DNA of 64,000 nucleotides from Ilex aquifolium. Its lineage: Eukaryota > Streptophyta > Magnoliopsida > Aquifoliales > Aquifoliaceae. The stretch is from the NCBI GenBank assembly GCA_951799425.1, contig OX637398.1, positions 3,219,501 through 3,283,500 on the forward strand, given 5' to 3'. Each line of letters opens with the position of its first letter. Within the stretch, counting starts at the first letter, position 1. Below the pieces are notes generated by a model that saw only the letters and a list, made by a program, of their open reading frames with translations, made no database searches and was not told the origin of the DNA. Both the position numbers and the translations under genes were made by a program. Shown one piece after another: positions 10,787-23,429 of the stretch.

Positions 10787-13694
10787 TAAGGTCAGCAATT
10801 TTCCATGGCTTTCTTTTCTTTTCTTTGTTTTCCACTTTTGTGAAGTATTTCTAGAATTAGGGTTTTGATCTAATTATAATGCATTGGATTCTGGATTAGT
10901 ATGATAATTAGTGCTTTTCTTGATTTCAGCTGTAATGTCTTTGTGGATTGGATTTATTATGTGCTTTCTGAATTTTTATTGCGATTAGGGTTTCCAAATG
11001 GTGGTTTCCAAATTTTTTTGAAGAGTGAGATGATTGAGGATGTATAGATACCGAATTGATACTCGGGAGAGGATTTATTCGAAGTCGATGATTATTAGAC
11101 TGTCAATTGAATCTAGGGTTGTGCTTGATCGCTGTGTGTGTATTGAATATTGATTGACTAATGGAGATGTTGAATTGTGAATAATGGGTTCTGATGTTTT
11201 TGTGCATGTTGTGTTGATTGGATTTAGTTAATCATACCATGAAAAGAGGCAATTTTGATCCATATTTGTAGAGAGTTAGTTTTGTCTGGAGTTTTGGGTT
11301 GTTTCAAAATTCCCCATGATGTCTCTGAATACATGGTATTGGTATCAATTAGTGTTCCGATGGAATGTGCATTTGGGTTCCCATAGACCACAGGTTTCCA
11401 CGCAGAAGCCAAAATGGATTATGTGGCTCTCTAAAAAGGACCAGGAAAAGAATACATGAAAACTATTGCAGCCACTATAGCTTATGACATGACTCTAAAT
11501 AAGGCCGCATTTGGATCACTTATTTGTAGGGTTTCATCTTGGATTTGGACCTGTTGAATCCGTGAAATCATAAAAAATAGAAATTAAACAAAGACTCCCT
11601 TTGGTTACTGCCTATTTGCCACTCCCTCTTGGTGACATTGTAGTTACTGGATCCGTGGAAGTTGATTCTGTTGAACCCATTGCCTGCAAGCAAAAATACT
11701 AGTTGACATTCATTCAAACACTCGAGAAAGATGAGGTTCTGAGTTACTGAACTTAAAGGATCTACCCTTCTCTCTTCATTTGGAGGATGCCTTGATCCTT
11801 CTTGTATACATTTGGGTACATGTAATGAGTTTTCCCTTTAATTGAAGAATTAAACAATTCCTATTGCAACCTTGCAAATGCCATGGAACTAGAATGGATA
11901 AATTTGACCGTGCATTTGTTTTCAGATTTATGGAGAATTTTGTTATCAGGCATTTGTTTATTCTAGGTTTTGTTTCCTTTAAGGAAGATAATCAGGTGAT
12001 TTTGAGGTGATAATTTTGCGTGCAAGCTTTTGGGTCAACTTAAGAGTCACATTTGTTGTATAATCCTTGCATATGTTTTGCCCATTTAACGTTTGGCTCG
12101 TTCGCATGGTTGGCAATGACTTACACTTCTCTTTTAAGTTTATTGGAAAATAGGAATGGGATACACTGCTGTCAGTTGATGTTTTGTTTATTTATTTTTA
12201 CCAGGCTTCTGGCAGCACAGCGAAGGACTTGTTGGCCACCAATAAATCTGGTCAATGGTGATTCAAATTGTTGATTAAATTTACTGTGACAGGATCGTGA
12301 TTCTGGTTGTTCTCTCGAAAATGCTTGTGTTTCTTTTCTTTTTTCATCTCTTTTAAGACACTTCAGATGGAACAACTTAGACATTGAAACCAATAGTCCC
12401 ATAACTGTTCAATTCGAAAAATAATGGTATCTATCTTGTTGTAGATTACCTGGTTTGGTTTAGGTGATTGATGATGCCGGGAGGAGTGAACTGGATACAA
12501 ACCTGACTTTCTTATGCATATTTGTGTAAAGTAGTTGGTCTTAGATTTTAACATATAATCTGACGATTGTGCACGCTACACATTTGGAAACAGATATCAA
12601 TTGCATACCATCTGGTTGGTTACTTTTGCGTGTTTGTCAAACCGACTTAACAAGTGTATGGCTGTTAGAAAATGGCTTAGAATTGTTGGAACGGGCTTCC
12701 TTAGATGTACCCTGCTGAGGCATTCCACAGAAGATAAAAATCATCCAAGGATGCCCATGCCCATTCTCCAAGCTTTGAAGCTACATTCTTCATTTTTTTC
12801 TGGCCAGGTATGTTACCATTTTGTTTCGTGTATGGGCAGCATGGCTGCTTAACGTAAGTTCTTATGGACTTTTAGCGGTGAATTTGTTTCAAGGTGGTGG
12901 TTAATGTGGGGGTTGAGAACGTAGTAGATTGTGAGAATGATAATATCTAGCCAAACTTGGCACAGAGATGCTGAGATGGTGACCCCTCACATGAGAGGAG
13001 AACGTTACAGAGACTGTTTTTACTCTATAAGTGATGAATAGCGAAGGTTGTTATATTTCCTGTAAAACTTTGCAAATTGTTATATTGGTTTGGCACTAAA
13101 AATGTCGGGGAAGACTTTGTTGGATTGAGTTGAGTTGTTGCATTGGTTGGCACTTGATTTAATCATGAGCTAACAAGAAACATATGGAATAGTTATTGAA
13201 ACAATCTAATGCTTGTTTTATCTATCTTCGAAAGATTCACTGAATAAAAAGGCCGAAGTTGATCATCCTTGAGTTTTGGTACGTAATGATGCTCACATAA
13301 TTGCTGTTTCCCAATTTTTACCCCCTCCCTTTTTTGCGTGTCTAGTGCTGTTCTTTTTGGGGGTGTTTGGATGGCCGGATATAAGGGGGATTACCCCGGG
13401 GGGGTTAGGTTAAAATTGTGAAAGGGCCCACATATTCTTGGTTTGACTATGAAAAATGAGATGAGATTTTTGTTGGGTTTGAAAAAATCGCCGTAGGCTT
13501 TGAAGCCTTTTATCCTCCCAAAGCCGGATTGCTGTAACCCATGTGAAATATAGGATTGGAAAGTTTGTGGGTAGAATTAAGGGTGAAATTACAAAGACAC
13601 CCTCTACAATAATTTTGTTTTACTTTCATTTTCACAAGAGTGGACCACTGCTCATCTACCTCTCTCTTGCACCAACCCCTCTCTTTGTAAATAT
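10787..13694 (+). other. 3' region of the complex I gene with a possible UTR intron; then repeat DNA
   Basis: Four bases after the double stop there is a splice-donor-like AAG|GTCAGC at 10790/10791. A good acceptor, TTTTTACCAG, ends at 12204, so a 1.4-kb intron in the 3' UTR is possible, but this is inference. T-rich sequence and weak polyadenylation signals follow. The stretch 13364-13560 begins GGGTGTTTGGATGGCC and resembles the end of the GGGTGTGTTTGG element family at 5672-7216. No further gene was seen. Confidence 0.35.
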
Positions 13695-14624
13695 ATATAT
13701 AAGTATATATATTAGTTATTGCATGTTTCTGAAGGCACAAAGTAATAAAAAAAAATGGTTAACAATAAATATATCTGTATTCGTATTTAAAATTAAATCA
13801 CAAATATAGAGAAGATAAAAGAATTTAAGTACCGGTTATAGTGGGAGTGAGAGATGGTAGTGGTGGTGGGGTGGCGATGGCGGTAGTGGTGATGGTTGTG
13901 AGGCGTAGGGGTAGTGGTGGTAAGGGTGATGGTTGGACAGTGGCGGTGGTGGTAGGGTGATGGTGGGGTAAAAGTGACGGTGGTGATGGGGGTAGTGGGG
14001 ATGGTGGTGGTCGGACAGTTGGGGTGGTTGTGGTGGTGGTGTGGCGGCAGTAGTAATGGCAACGGTGGTGATAATAAGGGACAGTGGTGGTTGTTGTGGC
14101 AGAGGAGGTGGCGATGGCGGCGGTGGTGGTGGAGTGGGGTGGCGGTGGTTGTGGTGGTGGCGGGTGTAATGATGGTGACAGTTGGGCGGTGGTGGTGGGG
14201 TGGCGACGGTGGTTATGGTATGGGGGTGGTATGGTGGTGGTAGTGGTGATGGTTGTGGTGAGGCGGTGGATGGGGTGGTAGTGGTGATGGTGGTGGGGTG
14301 GGGTGCGGTGGCGGTGGTGGTAATGGTAATGGTGGTGGGGTTGTGGGGGGTAGTGGTGATGATGGTGGGGCGATGGGGGTGGGGCAATTTTCAAACACTA
14401 TTTTTTTTAAAAAAATATTTATGAGAAATTATAAGTATTAAAAACACTTTTAAAAAGTCACCCTAAACACATCCTTAGAAGTCTATTTTTCCTATTAAAT
14501 TTGGAGTGTTAATATTAACCGTCGGATTAATTTTAAAATAAAATTGAAAGATATCTCAACCGCGAATAACAAAGTCATTTTGTTTATTTTTTGAGATTTG
14601 AATTGTATTGTATTTTATTATATA
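13695..14624 (+). repeat. Copy A of an inverted repeat pair with a GGTGGT-type core
   Basis: The core at about 13850-14385 is almost pure GGTGGT/GGTGAT/GGGGTGGCG-like sequence with G nearly all on the plus strand. Its flanks (GAAGGCACAAAGTAATAAAA and AAATCACAAATATAGAGAAG on the left; TATTAAATTTGGAGTGTTAA and TTTGAGATTTGAATTGTATT on the right) recur, reverse-complemented, around the C-rich block at 45.1-45.8 kb. This is therefore a dispersed repeat with defined flanks, not a random microsatellite. His/Pro/Thr- or Gly/Val/Trp-rich open frames inside it are by-products of base composition. Confidence 0.7.
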
Positions 14625-15067
14625 TCTATAATATAAAACAGGACGGCTCAAATCTCAAGGCTTTAACATCCAACGGCCTCAAATCAATTTAGGCTTCAAC
14701 ATCCAACGGTCTAAAATCATTTGGGGCTTCAACATCCGACGGCCACAAATCATTTCATCTAATCTAACGGCTACCAACTTTTTCTTCAATTTCCCCCCTA
14801 AACTCATCCCTCTCTCACTCAGATTATTTTTCAAAATCAGTACCCAGGCGTACTCTCTCCTTCTCTCTCACCTCTCGCTCTGTTCCTCTCTCTCTCTCTC
14901 TCTCTCTTCTCACTTTGTAAGCCACCAAGAGAGACAGACCCACTAGAGCCGAAACCACCAGCGCCACCCACCGGAGTCACCAACGCCAGTCGCCAGGTAC
15001 TGCCAAATTCTCTCTTCTCGCCTCTTCCTGCCTCACTCTGCCTCCTCCTTTCTCTCAGACACGAGCC

Positions 15068-15236
15068 TCCTTGAAGCCACAATCGATCGAACTCGATCAG
15101 ACCACAATCGATCAGACCATCGATCGATTGCTGCTTTTGCCCCAAATCGAGCATCCTTGAAGCCACAATCGATCTCAGACCATTGATCGAACTCGATCAG
15201 ACCACCATCGATCGATTGCTGCTTTTGCCCCAAATC
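15068..15236 (+). repeat. Tandem duplication rich in CGATCGAT
   Basis: Two adjacent, slightly diverged copies of a segment containing CGAACTCGATCAGACCA, CATCGATCGATTGCTGCT and TTTTGCCCCAAATCGA are visible. A third partial echo (CAATCGATCTCAGACCAT) lies near 15337. The GATCGATC palindromes give repeated hairpin potential. No coding function was identified. Nearby CT microsatellites are at 14884-14907 and 15483-15506. Confidence 0.7.
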
Positions 15237-15904
15237 GACTTCTGCGGTTCTGTGTTTTGTCGCCTCTTCTCCATACACATAGCTCATCTCCGAGTTTTCT
15301 CCACACCAGAGGCACACAGAGGCAGGCAGGAGGCAGCAATCGATCTCAGACCATCGATCGAAGTCGAATCCAAAAATCCCTTCGCATTGCACCCTGAAGA
15401 TCCTTGGTTACTGCCGCCTCCTCTTTCTCTCAGACTCTCTGCAACGCGAATCGATCAAAACAGGTATCAATGACTATGTACATTCTCTCTCTCTCTCTCT
15501 CTCTCTGCTATGTATATATATCGTTGTATGCGTGTATGTATATATATCTCTCTGTTCTGTTTGATTTTTTGCTGGATGATCATGGGCTTTGGTTTGAATT
15601 GAATTAGGATTCTTACATTGTTTTGGAATGATATTGAATTGGGTTTTCTGAATTGGATTTTTTGAATTGAGTTTGCTTTGGTTTGAATTGAGTTTGCTGG
15701 GTTTTCGGAATCTTGAGTTTGCTGGGTTTTCGGAATCTTGAGTTTGCTGTATGATCATTGAGTTTGGTGGATGGTATTTGCTGGATGATTATTGGGTTTT
15801 CTGATTTGGATTTTTTGCTGGATGAAATTTGATATTGAATTGTTCCTTTTGGTTTGCTGGTATGATTTGTTGTTGTATGATCATTGGTTTGCTGTACTAC
15901 CAGA

Positions 15905-16316
15905 AGCTACCACCATATCCTCACATCTCCACTTATTGCTATCAAACTCCACTGTCCCAAACATCAAATGCATACTTAATGAAGCAAATGCATTAAGTAT
16001 TGTCTCTAGCTTTCTCTCTCTCCTACTTCACTTTCTCCAAATTTGCCTCCACCCTTTTGTCTCTCAGTATTCTAGCCCTCAAACTCCTCTTCTTCTCTAC
16101 CTCTTTTTTATGCCCCTTTCTAGATTTCGCTCCCTGGACTCTCTTCTTCCCAAGAAAACCCAAACCTCTACTCCCTCCTTTACCCTTCTTTTTACTGTCC
16201 CATTCACTCTTCGCAATGGACCGAACATCAGGGCCTTCAAGAATTCGAAAAAGAATTTCAGGCAAATCCTTGAAATACCCAAAATCGGCAAATCCTTTTG
16301 GGGTAATTTTGGGCAT
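15905..16316 (-). pseudogene. Unidentified gene fragment inside the Helitron
   Basis: On the minus strand 16316-16023 is open for 97 codons and becomes Lys/Arg-rich and coiled-coil-like. After a stop and a frame change, a second open stretch (about 16028-15897) contains MHLMFGTVEFDSNKW and CEDMVVASGS, which look protein-like rather than random. The plus strand also has an ATG-initiated frame at 16216 beginning MDRTSGPS and running into a GTAATT donor. I do not recognise the parent gene and the coding strand is not certain. The location between the Helitron 5' end and its transposase gene suggests a captured host fragment. Confidence 0.3.
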
Positions 16317-18602
16317 TAAATTTTGGAGTTTGGTATTTGTGGTTCCAATTTGGATTACACATATTGATTGTGTTTATGTTTTCTAGATTTCTGATTGTAC
16401 AGTATGGAGGATGGTAAAGTTTGATTTTTTTTGGTGATGTTCTTGCTAAATTTGCTGATGAGTTTTCTTACTACGATGAATGAGTTTTATGGGTAATTTT
16501 CATGGTGTTAAATTTTGGGAAAATAATTTTATTTGGTCTTAATTTGTTGTTATAACATACTCCACACCAAGTGTTAGTTATTACATACTCTACCATTGAT
16601 TTTTTGTTTGATTGATATGAATTTACTATATACCCATTTATTCTTATGACATTCATTGGATTAGGTTCCTTGGGTTTAAATTTATTCTTTTTTTTTGGTC
16701 TATTTTAATTTATTCTTTCACTTTGTTTAATTTCATGTATGCCACTGATAATAAAATTTTATTTGTTTATTAGATTGACATTTGATGCTTATTTATTTTT
16801 TGGATTGTGCAATAGATGATCAAAGGTTTATAGTTGATGCCACGGATTGTGCAATAGGTTTTTGATTTTGAACATTTATGATGTCAATTTATGAATTAGT
16901 TTACTGGGAGTTGCTGTGTTAGTTGAAATTTGGTTATAATTTTATGAAATTAGTTTACATTCATTAATGCTTTGATTTGTTCATGTCATTTGCTCTTGGT
17001 CCCTATCTACTAGGAAATATAGTTTTTGTTAGCATACCCTACTTCTCAAGCAAATCAACCTAATTGACCAAACTTATAAGAGTAAAACATATATAAGATT
17101 GAACGAAGAAGATCAAGGCAAGAGACAACTTCTTCAGATGACTCTTCTCATTAGCTACTGGTATGTATGTTCATATTGACAATGACATTCATGATCAAGA
17201 ATAAACTCATATACATTGTATAAATCATAACAATTGATACTAAAAATGATATAAATACCAATTTATGTAATCTACTCTTATGAAGGGAATACAACCCAAT
17301 ATGTGTTTAAAGATCATGTTTAGAGATGAACGATTCCTTAATCACTAGGACCAAATTTGATGCACTTCCACTCAATGCCAACTCATATGCAACCTCAATT
17401 ATATATTGTGACTTCGGCATTTTATGTTTGAGTTACGTAAACAGTTACTTTCTCATGAACTCAATTTTTGTTAATGTAAGAGCATATTGCTATACCAACA
17501 AATGGGGGGCCTAAAACCCACATGGAAGAGCATATTGCTTTTGTAATGCATAATTTGTTAGTGTTATTTGGTATGCAAGTTGTTCTTGGGTCATTGATTA
17601 TCACTTATAATTGGAACTACTTATAATGGGTGATTAATTAGGTTCACTATCGTTATTTTTTCTGTATCTGAAGTTTATTCTGGACAAGTATTGGCTCTGA
17701 AGTTGTTTCTATTGATTGGGTGTAAATTTGATTGAGACAACTTTGATACAAATTTTTTCTTAGTTCTTGCTTGCTTGTCCCTTTTTTGTTTTTCTTAACG
17801 AACTTGGTGAACTTTTGGTAAATTAATTGTTCATAATTGGGTTCTGTTATTTCACTCACTCTCCATCCTGAATTTCTTATGCCTTTAGGTTATAATTATT
17901 GCAGTGAAAAGAAGCTCTGTAGAATTGAATAGTCACGATGCCTTTAGGTTATATTTGGTGATAGATGATCATCCAGCTTGCAGCTATTAAGAAGTGTTTC
18001 ATGGTTTTTGGGTTTTCGAATTTTTAAGTGGAAGATGTTATGTTGCCCATAGTTTTCTTCCTTTGCTAACGAGGACCAAGGAAAAGGAAAGGTTTATTGT
18101 GATTAGGTGTTTTCCTATGAAATTCTTGTGTTTTTCAAATTATTTAAGGCCTAATCTGTTATTTACTTGAGCAAAAAATAGGACCCTGAGATCGATTGAA
18201 ATGGTATAGTAATGTGCACCAAAAGCGATGCACACACCAGTAGTTGCATCATTAATTGGTTTCTTTTATTATATGCTATTGTCTAGCAGGTTAATTTCCT
18301 GGGTGAAATTCATTATTTTCATTCAATAATCATATACCCAGTTGTTCATTAATTGGTTTCTTTTATCATATAACTAAGTATCTTTTGTTACTTAGTTATT
18401 TTCTCACTTTCTTTTTTCTTTTCTGTATGTTTTTTGGTTAAATGTTTCTATCACCAGTTGTCTAATGATAGACGGATGGCCATTGTCAGTGATGTGCTGA
18501 GATTATGTTTCAATTAAATTTTGTTGAGTTTTATTGAAATTGAGGTATTGTGTGGATTTGGAGTTGCTAATATCACAACAAGCAATTGGATTTGTATTGA
18601 TT

Positions 18603-18861
18603 TTTTTTTTCAAACAAATCAACACTTTATTTCATAGTTCAAAAAGTGTTACAATGAAAACAAAAGCTTACAACCCTGCTCTTTACAAAGAACCAAAATC
18701 AAAATTAAAAAAACAATGGTTCTTAAAAAGAATGAACGAATTTACATTTTCGGCACAGGCAGTTCACCAAGCAACTGAGCAGCCTGCATCTTCCTCATAA
18801 TTGCCAATCAACAGACTTCTAGCTTTCAAGGCAGGGAGACTCCTTTGATTGCTCCTAATTT
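18603..18861 (-). pseudogene. Short 5'-truncated processed retrocopy with poly(A)
   Basis: Read on the minus strand, this is an mRNA 3' end: an open tail ending MRKMQAAQLLGELPVPKM plus stop (TAA at 18744-18742), then about 130 bases of UTR, then AATAAA (18631-18626), then a poly(A) run 15-16 bases further on. The direct repeat TATTGATT lies on both sides (18595-18602 and 18862-18869). Poly(A) directly after a correctly spaced signal, and flanking repeats, indicate LINE-mediated retrotransposition. The parent gene is not recognised. Confidence 0.55.
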
Positions 18862-19806
18862 TATTGATTGCTGTTATTCTTTTGCTCGAAAGTTATATTT
18901 AAATGCACATACATTGGATTGGGAATATGTTATTATAGAATTGAAATTAGAGTACATAATTGAATTTAGTTTTTTAGTCAGTTATTTAACTTTTTATACT
19001 TTTTATAAATTGAATGTAATTGGTAATCCTATTTTGTCTTTATATCATTTGTATGTTGTTAAGGAATTCATTTTTAATATATGATTTCGTTTTGATATGT
19101 CTATGGTGTGATTGTGTGTCCTGTTTGGTGGTTATGAATCGTGTATACATGTTTAACTTTTTTGGGATACATGTTTAACTTTTTTGGGTTGTACCATTGA
19201 TCAATGAGCACTTTCTCAACTGATATGTTTTGGTGAACTAGAGCTGGTTTGTTTCCCTTGCTTACATGCAAATATCCAATACCTGATTACAAAAGACATC
19301 ACATTTGAGAACAAAAAATTAAATTAGCCAATGATGCAATTATTTTTATTTCTCAGTTAAAATCATCATGGATCTGGTTTTATAGCAAAACAAACTGCGA
19401 ACACAAGATAGCACTTCGACATTGTTCAAGTGCAAGAAAAGTTGTAGCTTGCCTTCTAACCCTTAGAACCGACTTATTTCAACATTTTTTCAGTAAATCC
19501 ATTAGCAATAGTTCTCATCGGGAAGTACAAATAATTGGACTCCTTTATTTTAATTTTAGGACACAGCAGTCAATTTATCACAACAAAAGAAAAGCATAGA
19601 ATAAAAAAATTAAAATGATAAGCTGCATTCTTCAACTTTGAGAACTAAAAATATACGTACAATGTGCAAGCCCACAAAATGCTCAGCATCAATAACATAG
19701 GCATTCTTTTGGAGGGACTAGGGAGGGTAGGGGTACTCAAAAAATATAAAACTCTGAACATCTATAAATATACAACACTGGGGAAAAATGGGCAGATCCC
19801 ACCGAC

Positions 19807-19904
19807 CTTCACTAAGACCTTCGATTTGCCCATGACTTTGACGACTTCACCAACATATGACCCAGGTTCCTGAAGAAGCTGCAGCTCTTCTTTAAGCATC
19901 CTCA
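19807..19904 (-). pseudogene. RPT6: Captured exon of 26S proteasome ATPase RPT6
   Basis: The minus strand encodes [19 protein letters not shown] then [14 protein letters not shown], which I recognise as the coiled-coil/OB-fold junction of the 19S regulatory particle ATPase subunit 8 (RPT6/SUG1). The exon is bounded by splice-like sequences: TAACAG before 19904, and AAG|GTCGGTGGG after 19807, exactly where the normal protein would continue with a different residue after VKV. It is thus a single exon with intron edges, not a cDNA copy. It is orphaned: no other RPT6 exon was seen nearby. It lies antisense to the Helitron transposase gene, consistent with gene-fragment capture. It cannot make a functional ATPase: the Walker motifs are absent. 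Confidence 0.82.
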
Positions 19905-22900
19905 CTGTTAGGTTAAACACATGCAAAACATCATTAGGCAAAACAGGAACATAATTAGATTCCAAAAGAAAGCCAACCAATAAAAACCCAGATAGCAATC
20001 TATAACACAGGCAATGTCAACGAGCAACAATGATAGCAACGATACCCTGTAGATCATTTTCAGATATAAACTGTAGATCATTTTCAGGTTGATAATATTA
20101 AAAAGCTGATAATATATATAAACGGTGAGGCAAAAAAGCTGATCATTTTCAGGTTGCCTCACATTTTCAGGTTGTTCAAGTCCAAGCCAAGCATTTTTAA
20201 TATAATTTAACATACAAACATTTTTATGTGTACATGTTTACATTGGTACACATAAAAATCATAAAAATCATGCATGTTGTTTGTTTGACCCTTAATCCCA
20301 TTTATTAGAAAGCCGACTTTTATTTTTCAGAACTTGTGCAGTGGATTTACCCAATCAATAACCTGTTTGGATTACTTTTTGTGTTGTCGATTTCCTGCAT
20401 CACATATAAACACCATATATTTTTTAACATTGCCTAAATTGCTCAATTACTTAATCATTCAAGTGCTAAATTTTGATTTTTAGTATTGGCTATGGTTGAA
20501 TTCTTTGCACAAGGTTACATGCATTCAATCCGTTTAATGATTAAGGACTTGAATAGTACAAAACCTGCTTTGCATTTGACATTCATGAACAAACACTTCA
20601 CATAGCATATGGCTTGATGCTTTTTCCTCTGCATTTTTCTCCTGCATCATGAGTCTTTTATTCTGCCATTTGAGCCTCGGCTTCTTTCCATTTGTCTACT
20701 CTAATAATTGCTTAAAAAACCCCAGCACCTTTTTGAATGCTTATATCATAGTCCATTCCTCTAAAAATGGGTGTCAAGGAAAAACCTCTCACCAAAAACT
20801 TTCTATTTGACAGTGAATGGAAGAGAGTTTCTAGCCTTCATAAATTATCTCTCATAGCAAATAAAAAATTTGGATTTCTGGCAAAATATGGAGTCTTTTT
20901 TCCATGTACACCCTTTCACAGAGAGCTGCAAAGATATATTAGTGTCCGTTGGCCGTTGCACAGAAGAACATTCTTAATGGATCAGACTTCAGTTGATACA
21001 AATGGAAATACTGCCTATCTTTAGTTGAATGGAAATTTTAAATGGAAATTTTTTCATGCCTAATATATTAGTTTTGCTCATTGTTTGTGTGAACGTGATC
21101 ATCCACAAAGTTGGAATTCATGTTACATATGTGCAACACTATTGCTTACATTGTAATGTCAACCAAAGTCAATTCATTACATTGTACATTGTAACCGTTG
21201 CTTAGTTTCAATTGAATGAATTCATAAGTCTTTGTTACATCCACTATGTTTTAAATTTGGTTGTTTTGGTTGTTTGTGTGAATCCTACCTTTTATATTAT
21301 AGATTGCTTTGCGTGAAGCCGCTCTGTTTTATATTATAGAATTTTTAGGCACCGTATGATTTTTTTGATTACGCCTACAATTCAAATCTATATATATGCT
21401 AATGCCATTGGTTAAATCTATATATATGCTAATGTCATTGGTATTGTCGAAACTATTATTTTATCACATCTAAGTCTCAAATCATTTTTTTTATAGATGG
21501 ATCCGAACCTTCGCGAAGCGGTAAGATTAATTACATTGCGCCTACAATTTATAAATTTCATTACACCTATAATTTAATTTATTAAGTCTGCTCTTACAGG
21601 TTGATCTAAGTGATAGTAACAACATACCTGTCAATGTTTTGTCTGAATATGCGCTCAATCAATTAAATATGCATAAGGTAACACTACTGGTATTCTTAAA
21701 AATTTTCATTTTGATATTAGTTTGCATTTTTTTACTAATGCCTTATTTTGTACTTCCTAGGATAATTCAAATGTGAATCACTTGAACAACCTAAGTGTCG
21801 CTCCATGTTCGACGAAGGGGAAAGAAAAAATTGGCAGTTCTATTGGAAAAGAAAATTGGTTTACTCAACCGGTATGTTGTATTGATCGTTGTTTATGTAT
21901 TGATAAAAATCAATTAACACAACATATCTAATAGCTATCTAACGTGTTGGTATTTCGGTTAGAGCGATATACACTACATTGTCGATTTTTAGTTCCTCAC
22001 CCCTCACTCTCACTCTTACACTTCTCTCTCACGCACACACGACTCCATACCATCATCAAGGATAATTGTTGTGTTGTGGTATTATTATGAGAACGATATT
22101 TATTATGAATTTGATTTTAAAAAGTTATGCTTTTTGGACATGCTAAAATATTGTCCAAATTATTTATTTGTTTCCTTAGACATTCTCACATACTATAAAT
22201 TGAGTTAATTTGATTAATTCTTAGTTAATTTTCTTAATTTTTTTGTATCTTTCATAAATTGCTACATTGTGTTTACTTGCGGTAGATTATATCAATGTCT
22301 ATTAGGGATTTGAAATTATATTAGTTCGCTAATTGTTTAACTTATTTCACACGTCACTTCCTATCTTAGGCTCCCGCATCAAATATCGCTTCCTCTAAAA
22401 TTGAGGCCCAACGCGCCAGACGTGAACGAAATCGCAATGATAGTAGTACGTGCTCGCGGCGTCAGCTGGCGCAGCGCGCACGTCGGGAAAGAGAGTGTTC
22501 TGGGAGTTACACTCCACCTCTACCCAAATACTTTCCAGTATTGACGCCAACTCGCGTGCCCAAAACAACAACTAATTCAGTGATGAGACACCAGTCCTTC
22601 TCCCATTTTCCCAACCATGCTCCACTTGCTAACATGGTTACTGCATATTACAATACAATCCCCTCGCATTCCCAACCCCAACCATCTCTTAGTACAATAT
22701 TGGCTGAACATTCACCTAATCAGTTGTGCAATGTCGAGGTACATTTACTATTCCCATCGTTTGTAGCAATGTCGATGTATATTTAAAATACATAAAACTA
22801 ATTATCTGCAACGCCAGAATGAATGCATACTTGGGCGGGAAACACGAATTCTTAGCAATCATACTGCACCTTCAACGTCGAAAGTATGTCGCACGCCCAC

Positions 22901-23195
22901 GAATTCTGGCTCTTTGGTAATTTTTCTGATTAATGTCTTCAGATTGATAAGTATTTCTATTGATCTTTTTAAAAATAGAGTTATAATGTATTGTCTTTTC
23001 CCTGTTGGATAGTTGCATAGGAAAATACCGGTGATTTACACTCCCCCACAACCCTTATGTCATGATTTGCAAGACCTAACTCCATTGCACCGAGCCACTA
23101 TAGCACACCTTCCACAAAAAAGGGCGCGGACAAATAATTTGGAATGTTATCTAACACCTACAATTGCGTCCGACCCAATTTTCATTCCAACTGAT

Positions 23196-23429
23196 TTTGA
23201 TCTATTCTCACCTGTTCCTGTGCGACCTTTACCCTCGCCTCGGAATTTAGAGACAGATTATGCTCACTGTGAAGTTGTCTCTGATGTAGCACCACATTCT
23301 CATCAAACTCACTTTGATCTATTCTCACCTGTTCCTGTGCGACCTTTACCCTTGCCTCAGACTTTAGAGACAGATTATGTTCACTGTGAAGTTGTCTCTA
23401 ATGTAGCACCACATTCTCATCAAACTGAC
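23196..23429 (+). repeat. 117-bp in-frame tandem duplication within RepHel
   Basis: Two consecutive 117-bp units (23196-23312 and 23313-23429) each encode 39 residues beginning FDLFSPVPVRPLP and ending APHSHQT. They differ at only a few bases. The length is a multiple of three, so the frame is kept in the low-complexity N-terminal linker before the zinc-finger block. Confidence 0.92.

Noticed and set aside
10382-10798. 138-codon antisense frame over the complex I gene
   Set aside because: Shadow of the sense coding sequence, with no family similarity.
13793-14424. Several overlapping long open frames on both strands (Pro/His/Thr-rich or Gly/Val/Trp-rich)
   Set aside because: They arise because the GGTGGT-type core lacks stop codons in most frames. 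There is no domain, no start context and no conserved sequence.
18845-19084. 79-codon plus-strand frame rich in Phe, Tyr and Leu
   Set aside because: AT-rich composition alone explains it. It has no hydrophobic pattern typical of a real membrane protein family and overlaps the retrocopy flank.
20641-20745. Minus-strand coiled-coil-like text (VDKWKEAEAQMAE, then QNKRLMMQEKNAEEKASSH in another frame)
   Set aside because: Suggestive of another captured exon in the Helitron, but it needs a frame change and has no clear splice borders; I cannot identify it.
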